From Terrimicrobiaceae bacterium (GTDB taxonomy: Bacteria > Verrucomicrobiota > Verrucomicrobiia > Chthoniobacterales > Terrimicrobiaceae): 64,000 bases of DNA. The position numbers and the translations under genes were made by a program. The DNA lies in assembly GCA_018402345.1 (NCBI GenBank), contig JAGYIV010000007.1:100919-164918 (forward strand). Reading direction: 5' to 3'. How positions within the stretch are numbered: the first letter of the stretch is position 1; each line of letters opens with the position of its first letter. Shown here piece after piece: positions 56,464 through 64,000 of the stretch. The notes under the pieces were generated by a model. That model did not search any database. It was not told the DNA's origin and saw only the letters and a program-made list of their open reading frames with translations.

Positions 56464-57396
56464 GTTGGGATTTCGTGCGAAAGCCTCTTTGCAGCCACCT
56501 CATAAAACACCTCGCAAACTCACTCACGAAAGCGAGCACCCACGTCGGATCACGCCTCATCGCGGCGGGGATGACACTCAAAAATCCCACCGGATCAAAT
56601 GCCTCGATCGCGCACATCGCGGCTTGGACAGATTGACGGGAATGCCACACAGCAAGGGCCCGTTTGTCCTCGGCCCCCCACGAGGGATCAGCCAAGTGCT
56701 TGCGGGCGATTGCCAGATTTTCCGCCGTGAGCCGGCGACTGAGGGAATTCCCCGAATTCATCGTGCGTGACCCCTCGTGCCAACGGTAGCGGTAGGTCAT
56801 CGCCTCGATAGCCACACACGGCAGTTCCGCCATGGCAAGCTTGAGGAGGAAATCCCGATCCGAGGCCAGCGAGTAGGCCAAATCGAACGGACCAACTTTT
56901 TTGAAAATGCTCTTGCGAATCGCCCGCGCATTCAGCATCGGCTCGCCCAAAGCAAGGATCTCGGCCTTCAAGGCCTTCTCCCCGCCTCCGCCCGCCGCCA
57001 CTCGAGTTCCACCATCCCATCACCCACCGAGCGCACCGCCTCGGCCGAACCGGTGATGACTTCGGCATCAGGATTCGCCTCGATCGCCTCCTGCCATGCC
57101 GCAAGCGCTCCATCCGGCAACCAGTCATCGGCCTGCAAAAAAACCAACCACTCCCCGCGCGCGAAAAACGCCCCGCGGTTCATCGCATCGTAGAGCCCAC
57201 GATCGCGCCCGCTGTGCACCGTGCATTGCGGAAAACTCGATGCGATCTCAACCGTCCGATCACTCGACCCGCCATCCATCACCAGATGCTCGCAAGGCAC
57301 CCCCTGAATTAACACACTCGAAATCGCCTCCTCCACCGTGCCCGAGGCATTCAGGGTGGGAGTGACGATTGTGAAAAGCGGTTCTGGGTTGCCCAT
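56450..57396 (-). CDS. GT2 family glycosyltransferase, one frameshift
   Basis: Repaired length 315 residues. The GT-A domain begins LFTIVTPTLNASGTVEEAI, with VMDGGSSDRT, GRDRGLYDAMNRG, and the metal site FLQADDWL. The acceptor half has FDLAYSLASDRDFLLKL. The frame breaks in the C4 run (plus strand) at 56980-56983: one more G on the coding strand joins WRRAEAG to EKALKAEIL. It resembles WcaA-like transferases of polysaccharide clusters and starts 12 bp after the upstream membrane glycosyltransferase. Confidence 0.85.
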
Positions 57397-57407
57397 ACGA
57401 TAAAAAT

Positions 57408-59446
57408 CTAACGGATCGTCTCCACCACAGAAACATCAACGATGCGGGCCCTCGAGCGGACGCCGTGCGGAGAAGCGTTCCGGATTCGAAGTCGATCGGG
57501 AACAGCCGCCTTGGAAGGCTCAAGAAAAATCTCCACCGGCATATTCGCCCGGGAAACAATGCGAGTCTGGTCCCCAGGGGCATTTCGATCGCCTTCCGCC
57601 ATGTCCACCGCCAGGGCCCCCTTCAAAACCTTGAGAACCACTCGCAGGGCCTGTCCTTCGGAGAGTTCAGGCAATGGCACAATCACAGCACGATTCCACT
57701 TGCGTGGCCCCGTAAGGAATTCCAAACGGTTTGATTCGGAGACCTTGGCTTTGCGATGGTATTCGAGTCGATCCAGCAAACTCGAAACTTCCCTCCAACG
57801 CGGCTCTCCAAAGGACAAAAGTGCGCCATAAGCAATTGGCGAAGCCGCCGGAATTTGGAATTGTCGTGCCGCTTCGGGCAATCGATCAGACGTCTGCAGC
57901 CGATCCAAGGCGGTTCGCAACTCGTTCTTCGAGTTGGCCAAAACCACCAAGTCCCCGGCGCCACCATGCCAGGATACCGAACCTCCGCCCTCCGGATCGG
58001 GAAATGGAACATAAGCCCCATCGGCATCCTTCCACTTTGTGAATTCGTGCAGGCGGAACGATTGGAGCATTCGGAGATCAGTTCCAACCTTGTCGTCATA
58101 CCAAAAAAAGACCGGTGATGGCTTTTGCTCATGGCGAGGAAGAATTGCAGCCAGTTCCCGTGCTGCGCTCAACACGGGGAGGTCGTCCCCTTTCCAGTAA
58201 TTTCCTAAGGCAAGCCGACTGGTGGGAGCGATAGCCGTGAGCCCCATGGCCACGGAAATTCCGAGCGCGACCAAAAAATACCGGCCCATCGGGCGAAGCA
58301 AAAAAAACGCCGGCACCGCAGAGATCATCGCCAACGCGGCAAGGGACCAAGGGGTGTTTGTGATGTTCCACCCGACTGCCAATACTGGGCCGCACAAAGC
58401 CGCACCGACAGCCACGAGAACCTTCCAACTGCTTCCGCCCATCGAGGCATTGCCGATGATCGCCCCGACCAAAAAAACAAAACCCGGCAAGGCAAAGGAA
58501 AAGTAATAAAACAACGAGAGCGAATACCCCCCATTGAACACATCACCCCACAACAGGAACGCGATGTAGCCGGCGAAAGCAAAGAAGCAGGCGTAGAGAA
58601 ACCGGTTGCGGTTAGGAACAACACACAACGCCGCGGCCAATGGGACCGATGCCAACCAAAACGGGCAATGGCGAACCACCTCCACCCACTCGAGCTTGGG
58701 CGCGGGAATATGGCCGTCGCGGAGGGTTTTCAGAAGTTCCCGAGTTGGACTCGTCAAATCCCAAAGACCGAATTGATAAAAATAAAACCCCGACGCAGCG
58801 ATCGTCGGAACCAGGAACCCAGCCAGCATCCACCCCATCAACAAAAATGCCCGCTTAGTTCCCTGCTCCCAAAGAGCCACGAGCACAAGCGGTCCAGCGA
58901 ACACCAGCGCCACCGCCGCGTGAAGGTGACCCCAAAACGCCAACGAGAACAACACTCCCGCAGCCCCCGCTCCAACAATCCCAACCCCGCGCAGACACGC
59001 CAGCGCAAGCCCGATACACAAAAACGACGACGCGGTCACATCCACATACGCCGTTTGCAAAAACCGGATCGCCGCAGGATTCATCGCCCAAGCCAGCGCC
59101 GCCAAGACCCCCACGACTGTGGAATACCGCTTTTGAAAACACACAAACAGCGCCACACAACAAGCCCCTGCCAACCCATACCGCACCACCACCAACCCAG
59201 CCTCCGGTCCAAACAGCGAAAACGCCCAAGCATCCGGAAAAATCCCGCTGAACCTCACCGCGTAGTAATTCAGCCCGACTCGATCGACCAATTCCCTGAA
59301 ATCCATCGCATACCCGAGATAAAAACCCCGTCCGTGAAATTCTGAAGCATCAACCATGGCAACCCGAAAAGAACCTTGGGCACCCATGGCAGAAAAAACA
59401 TGGCTGCCCAAAGCCAATTTGGCGCGTTCATGTTGGGTTTCTTCAT
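57408..59446 (-). CDS. Polytopic GT-C type glycosyltransferase, one frameshift
   Basis: Repaired length about 679 residues with roughly ten membrane helices. From ATG 59446 (MKKPNMNAPNWLW) the first helix and the loop with QNFTDGVF are read, then the frame breaks in the A5 run (plus strand) at 59321-59325. One extra T on the coding strand joins GVF to YLGYAMDFRELVDRVG. The YAMDFRELVDRVGLNYYAVR loop is the position of the catalytic acidic residues of PMT-like enzymes. A soluble C-terminal domain of about 250 residues follows. It probably transfers a sugar from a lipid carrier outside the cytosolic side. Confidence 0.8.
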
Positions 59447-59553
59447 AGGGAGTGACGGCGTGCCCTCAACATGTGTCCGGTTAGGACTGAGGTCACAAGG
59501 AACCCAGCCCACATCACAGATTGCTTCAAGAGAGGCATTTGCGAAGCGACTCC

Positions 59554-60717
59554 TCACCGAGAAAAAGTCCAGTAGGAATACACTACCATGGCAACTATCC
59601 ATAACTTGGCCAAATGGCTCAAGGCGTCACCCCTGCGCACCAACTCAAGGGCGACCGGAACCAAAAACAGTAAAAACGTCCATTTGTAATCCATTTGGTT
59701 GCTCAAAACGAAAAGAACAATGGACATCGGTGCCGCCAAACCAAAAGGCAAACTGTGATCTCTCTGAGACCGTTGGAGCACTTGTTGAGTTGCCCATAAA
59801 AAAGCCGGCGCCGATTCCAGAGATGGCCGCAAACAATGCCAGCAACTTCGTGAGATTTGATGAAATTGCCGCGACCGAGGGATCAATTGCTCCATGGGCA
59901 AATAAAATATCCACCACAACATCCGCTCCCAAACAGGATTTTGACTGGTTTTGCAGACTTCCGCTGATTGCGGACAAACTCGGCAGCAAGGTGAGCAAAT
60001 AGAGTATCAGCATCCCGCAAAAAATACTCGCCCACACACGCCCATGACGATTGCCCGACATCCAAATGGCAGCGTTGGTTTCGCGCCGGGGTAAAGCTTC
60101 AAGAGACCTGCAATCAAGGTCAGCGCCCGAAGCCCATGGAGCAGCACCTCAGGCTCAAAGCCAATCCAAAGCACACAAAAACAAAGATATCCAAATTCGC
60201 TCTGCTCAATGACCATCAACGAAAGCGGCGACACAAGAAACCCGGCCCACATCACCCCATCCTTCACACCACAGCGCCCCATGAGGTAAAAGCAGGTGCC
60301 TATGTAAGCCAACCCCAGCAGAATCCCGAATACCACCACACGATCAGGCGACAAGCCAGCATGGCGCATCCACAGCACCACGGGAGGATAGTTCATAAGA
60401 AAGTTGGGATGCCGCTTGCCGTCAGCCAACTCAATGTGGGTTTGCACCACTGCCGGGTCGATTCCTTTGGAATCAGCCTCACACCACGCCGCCACCCCAT
60501 GCAAATCCATGAAGGGTTGATCCATTGCTGGAACCCCCAGCCCGTGCAAGATCGGCACATGACGCTGACCGGCAACACCGAAGGCTCCGGCAAGGATGAC
60601 TCCATAGACAGCAAGCACTCCGGCAACAATCAAACGACCGGAGCCGATTCGCACTATCCAAGCATGTCTGCTCATAACATTCGATCCGCCAACTCCCGCG
60701 CCGTGAAGGATGTCCAT
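59554..60717 (-). CDS. GT87/DUF2029-like membrane protein, two frameshifts
   Basis: Repaired length 387 residues, with about nine membrane helices and NYPPVVLWM and AGLLKLYP motifs that fit mannosyltransferases of the GT87 group. The ATG at 60717 overlaps the stop of the upstream GT2 gene (TGATG), arguing for coupling. One extra base in the C4 run in YP (near 60090) joins KLYP to RRETNAAIWMSGN. Removing one T from the T6 run at 59798-59803 joins ISGIGAGF to LWATQQVLQRSQ. Two frameshifts make either poor sequence or decay possible. Confidence 0.7.
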
Positions 60718-61451
60718 CACCGCTCGATCCCCTCCACCCTCCGGCGGATTCTGAAGACCTCCCGCGCCATGCGCCAAGAATCCCTCAGCAAGCTCACCTT
60801 GCTGCCCGGCACATCACGCCAATCCACTGGAAACTCGATCACGCGAAAACCAAACTTCAACAGCAACAGGCAAAGCTCGACATCAAACGCAAATCCCACC
60901 GTCTCCTGCCGCGAGCGAATCTTTTCCATCGCTCGGCGGCGAAGAATCTTCAACCCGCACTGCGTGTCATAGGCCGGAATCCGCGCGACATTCGACACCA
61001 GCGTGGCAAACACGCGGCCTGACAAATGCCGTTTGAGCGAACGCTCCACACTCCGCCCGAGCATTTTCACCCGATTCGCGAAAAGCGCATCATAGTCCGC
61101 CCCCCTGAAAAACTGCTCCGCCCGCACGATCTCCCCCGCCCCCACCGCGCCATCCGCATCGGCAAACGCCACCAAATCAGCCCCAGTCGCCGCATCCCAT
61201 CCACGCAACACCGCCCCTCCCTTGCCCGTATTCTTGTCGACAAACAGCGGATCAAGCAGCTTCGACGGCCCACCCCACCCCACTTGAGCCTCCCGCACCA
61301 CCCGCCGAAGCGCCTCCCGCTCCTCCGGTCGCGATCCGTCATCGCTGACCAAAATCTCGAAATGCCCCGGCAACTCACGGCAAAGATCCACCAAAAACGG
61401 AGCCAACCGCGATGCATCATTGTAGTGCGGAATGACAAGCGTTGTTTTCAT
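60717..61451 (-). CDS. GT2 family glycosyltransferase, polyprenyl-phosphate-sugar synthase type
   Basis: 244 residues. It has the GT-A fold of dolichyl/polyprenyl-phosphate glycosyltransferases: TLVIPHYNDASRLAPFL, ILVSDDGSR, NTGKGGAVLRGW, FADADGAVGAGEI as metal site, and the acceptor loop YDTQCGLKILRR. It probably loads a sugar on a polyprenyl-phosphate, supplying the neighbouring GT-C enzymes. Its ends overlap the genes on both sides (4 bp with the ArnT-like gene, 1 bp with the GT87-like gene). Confidence 0.9.
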   Translation of the reverse strand: MKTTLVIPHYNDASRLAPFLVDLCRELPGHFEILVSDDGSRPEEREALRRVVREAQVGWGGPSKLLDPLFVDKNTGKGGAVLRGWDAATGADLVAFADADGAVGAGEIVRAEQFFRGADYDALFANRVKMLGRSVERSLKRHLSGRVFATLVSNVARIPAYDTQCGLKILRRRAMEKIRSRQETVGFAFDVELCLLLLKFGFRVIEFPVDWRDVPGSKVSLLRDSWRMAREVFRIRRRVEGIER

Positions 61452-63148
61452 GGGCGCGTTGTTTCTTCCTCAAAAAACTCTATCCGCAAATTGGGGCGTT
61501 CCGCCATGTCATTAAGCCCTACGGATCGGGCTCCCAAGATTTTCTCTGGCCAGATGCTTCTCCACTTGTCCCAAGCATCCGAATCCTCGAATTCCACAAT
61601 CACAATAGGCCTGCCTTGATACTTCACCGAATAACGATTCTTTCCACCCAATGGTTCCGCTGATTCCGGACCCGCATAGACCATTTCCCATTCTTGTTCA
61701 GAGCTTTTTCCCTGCATGAAGTAAACGGTAGGCCAAAAGGCAAACCAGTTTGAAGAGATCAAGACCGGCGACGCGGGTGATGTGTTGTTTCGTGCCCAAT
61801 CGATGATGAGATCAGCAGCAGTTGCTTTGATTTGCGGGACGCCAACCCGGGAATCCAGTCCGCCATCCCCAGCCGTCCGCCAAAAGTGGAGGAAATACTG
61901 ACTCCCGAAAAGCACGAGCAATGACGCGCAAATCGCCATTCCGCCGAGTGTGGTGAACTTCTCGATCCTCGGGAAACGTCTCGAAACCTCGGCATACCCG
62001 ATCGCCAATATCAAACACCCCGGCACCAGAGCCCACAACCCATAACGGTCGAACCAGACAGCCACTTTGGCGGGGCCGTTCATCACTCCAAAAAGAAGCG
62101 TTCCGGTGACCGCCCCGACAAGGAGAACAACCTGCATTCTCGAGACGACGCCCGACTGCCCCGCATCCTTATGGAACACTCGCGCGACCATCAGCGCCAT
62201 CGCCGCCAAAACCGCCAAGCCGGTGATCAGGTCGAGCGCAAACACAGACCATGGCTTTCCTAAGTTCAAGATTTCTGCCGCACCGGGCCACGATCCAGGA
62301 AGGAATCTAAATGTGTTGATGCCATTGAAATTTCTCACCCATGCCACCAAAAACCTCGGCATCTCACCGAACCATGCCCCATTCGTGAATCTCTCCAAGA
62401 TCTCCGACTGAATCCACGGCGGAGCCTTCAGATACATCGCCAACCCGAGTCCCGCCGCCACCATCGCTCCAGCAACAAAAAACCAAGCCTGCCTCCACAT
62501 CGATTCCTCGGGGCGAATCCATCTACCCATGAGCCCCAGCGCGGTGAAAATCCCCAGATACGCGATCGTTGGGTGAACCAAAAACCCGGCAACCAACCCA
62601 GCCCCAGCCGCCGGCAACCAAAAGTAAAGCGACCTCCCACGATCACTCAGTGCACATGCGGAATACACCACCACCACCGCAACCAACGGAATCTGGCTGG
62701 GCTCCCAACCAAACCGGGAATACGCGATACTCATCGGCACCACTGCAAGCAACACCGAGGAGGCGATCGCCACACGTTCATCAAAAAACCTGCGGCAAAA
62801 AACAAAATTCACCAGCAAGGTCAGCACGCCACTGAGTGCGGCCGTCACTCTCAGCACCCATGCCGACGGTTCGAAGAGAGAGTGCAACCAAACCAGTGGC
62901 AGCAAAAAAAACGGATTCGTGAAATTTCCCGAATTCGTCCGCCATTCCAAGTCCATGCCATGTGCGGCACGATACGCCTTCCACCCCAGCCACGCCTCAT
63001 CCCCATTCAATCCCGGCACGGTATCCAGCCAGACAAATCGGAAAACCACCGCCACCAGAAAAATCGCCCCCACCCCAAACAGGACAAACCGATTCCAAAT
63101 CCCCGACCCGTTGGGCTGCCCACCCCCCTGGGCACTAAAATCGTTCAT
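61448..63148 (-). CDS. ArnT/PMT-type membrane glycosyltransferase
   Basis: 566 residues from the ATG at 63148 (MNDFSAQGGG). Start of the fold: IFLVAVVFRFVWLD, then the first loop with GLNGDEAWLGWKAY, where the Asp-Glu pair is the usual catalytic base of ArnT-like GT-C enzymes. About eleven further helices and a soluble C-terminal domain of roughly 110 residues follow. Its start lies inside the last 14 bp of the upstream fucosyltransferase-like gene. Confidence 0.88.
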   Translation of the reverse strand: MNDFSAQGGGQPNGSGIWNRFVLFGVGAIFLVAVVFRFVWLDTVPGLNGDEAWLGWKAYRAAHGMDLEWRTNSGNFTNPFFLLPLVWLHSLFEPSAWVLRVTAALSGVLTLLVNFVFCRRFFDERVAIASSVLLAVVPMSIAYSRFGWEPSQIPLVAVVVVYSACALSDRGRSLYFWLPAAGAGLVAGFLVHPTIAYLGIFTALGLMGRWIRPEESMWRQAWFFVAGAMVAAGLGLAMYLKAPPWIQSEILERFTNGAWFGEMPRFLVAWVRNFNGINTFRFLPGSWPGAAEILNLGKPWSVFALDLITGLAVLAAMALMVARVFHKDAGQSGVVSRMQVVLLVGAVTGTLLFGVMNGPAKVAVWFDRYGLWALVPGCLILAIGYAEVSRRFPRIEKFTTLGGMAICASLLVLFGSQYFLHFWRTAGDGGLDSRVGVPQIKATAADLIIDWARNNTSPASPVLISSNWFAFWPTVYFMQGKSSEQEWEMVYAGPESAEPLGGKNRYSVKYQGRPIVIVEFEDSDAWDKWRSIWPEKILGARSVGLNDMAERPNLRIEFFEEETTRP

Positions 63149-64000
63149 GATGTGCGAATCCCTCCATTCGTATTGCCTGCCCGCTCTCAAGCAGCATCTG
63201 CAGCGGGGCACCTCCGTAGAACGAGGCCCAGAGCGAGAATGTGCTCGGGGGCCCAATCAAAAAATCACACGCCGCCAAGGCATAGAGATCCGTGATCGCC
63301 GCGCCCGGTCCCGCACTCGCATTCACGCCCGGCAGGTGAAGAAGGTCATCCACATTTTCGTTGGAGCAGACCAAGAACCGCACCTTCCTCCCAGGCCACA
63401 ATGCATTAGCCTGCAGAATCCAATGCGCATAATCCTCCAGCCCATAAAAATATTTCCCCCCAAGCCACCCTGCATAATCCCCCCGCCGCACATGTATGCC
63501 AACCACTACATCCGCAGCACTTCTCATCGCCGCCATCTTCTCAGCTACCTGCCGCTGGATCCCTACTTCAGGCGTAAAAAGTTCCACCATCTCCCCGCGC
63601 TTCGAGCGCAATGCCCCATGGGCTCGAAATTTCCACCCCTTTGCCACAACCAACCGACTCTTTCTCAGCAAGGCGGCGAACTCCCGATCACAGAGATCGT
63701 ATTCCACCTCCCCGGCGTCATGGGTCTTGGCCACATCCAATACCGATACGCCAACCGCAGCCCATGCCCCCCTCGCTAACCGTCCGGTTAAAACATCTAC
63801 CATCTTGCAAAAAAGAAGCCTCCCGGCACACAGCGGAATCCCCCCTCCAGGGCGACAGAAAAAATCCCCACCGAGCGCCGGAAAAAAACCGGCATAAGGC
63901 CCGAGGGATGCATTCAACAGCGGGAACCCCATCTCCATCGAAGCCGCTAAAAATGCCGCCCCCTGAAAAAGCCGGTTCCCCAACTGCCCCTCAGGGCGCC
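63135..64000 (-). CDS. GT11-type glycosyltransferase (alpha-1,2-fucosyltransferase-like), 5' end cut by the window edge
   Basis: 288 residues are present and the frame runs open to the edge. The N-terminal family block is visible right at the edge (GQLGNRLFQGAAFLA), so only a few residues are missing. The GDP-fucose-binding motif HVRRGDYAGW is intact, followed by FLVCSNENVDDL and the TDLYALAACDFLIGPPSTFS block. It would add fucose (or a similar sugar) to a surface glycan. It is the first gene of the glycosyltransferase string seen here. Confidence 0.88.
   Translation of the reverse strand, partial: RPEGQLGNRLFQGAAFLAASMEMGFPLLNASLGPYAGFFPALGGDFFCRPGGGIPLCAGRLLFCKMVDVLTGRLARGAWAAVGVSVLDVAKTHDAGEVEYDLCDREFAALLRKSRLVVAKGWKFRAHGALRSKRGEMVELFTPEVGIQRQVAEKMAAMRSAADVVVGIHVRRGDYAGWLGGKYFYGLEDYAHWILQANALWPGRKVRFLVCSNENVDDLLHLPGVNASAGPGAAITDLYALAACDFLIGPPSTFSLWASFYGGAPLQMLLESGQAIRMEGFAHHERF

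Overview
The window looks like a GC-rich chromosome segment of a Gram-negative bacterium, most probably a member of the Verrucomicrobiota. This placement rests on gene content and style (a FecR-domain protein with a Thr-Pro tail, a stand-alone SufT, a MGDG-synthase-like GT28 enzyme, a LepB with a long N-terminal extension, a yebC/small metallopeptidase pair). No rRNA is present to confirm it. I see no prophage, transposase, integrase or CRISPR array.

Layout. 1-3.3 kb: a secreted protein cut by the left edge, a divergent AraC regulator, a gene-poor stretch with a dispersed palindromic repeat and a 137-bp tandem repeat built on the end of tRNA-Glu. 3.2-11.7 kb: tRNA-Ala, yebC, a zincin and tRNA-Glu on one strand, then polyphosphate glucokinase, obg, lepA, lepB and tRNA-Val. 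11.8-15.6 kb: a class V aminotransferase overlapping a RelE-like protein, thiE, and a flagellin gene with a C-type-lectin-like domain in its variable region and a one-base frameshift. 15.6-20.5 kb: a Fur-type regulator, sufC, sufB, sufD and an aldo/keto reductase as one operon. 20.7-27.9 kb: VWA protein, lipoprotein, tRNA-Gly, RRM protein, a degenerate esterase, CorA and SufT. 27.9-41.3 kb: polyphosphate kinase, agmatine deiminase, two class I aminotransferases, an Lrp regulator, GT28, a VapBC-like toxin-antitoxin pair, an NtrC-type regulator, a membrane glycosyltransferase and rlmN. 41.3-50.4 kb: uvrC, xseA, a FecR protein, leuA, uvrB. 50.5-64 kb: a surface-polysaccharide cluster (rmlA, rmlB, a methyltransferase-GT2 fusion, membrane glycosyltransferases, a GT11 fucosyltransferase-like enzyme) running off the right edge.

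How genes fit together. The suf operon with its own Fur-type regulator, plus SufT, covers iron-sulfur cluster assembly. Polyphosphate kinase and polyphosphate glucokinase form a make-and-spend pair for polyphosphate. uvrB, uvrC and xseA are DNA repair. The right third builds and exports sugars.

Quality warning. Eight genes are split by single-base indels: flagellin, uvrC, xseA, leuA (twice), rmlA, a GT2, a membrane glycosyltransferase and a GT87-like protein (twice). Nine of the ten indels lie between 41 and 60 kb and most are in homopolymers or short tandem runs. Because housekeeping genes are hit, residual sequencing error is the simplest explanation. I therefore annotate these as frameshifted single genes. 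The best candidate for something undescribed is the lectin-domain flagellin.
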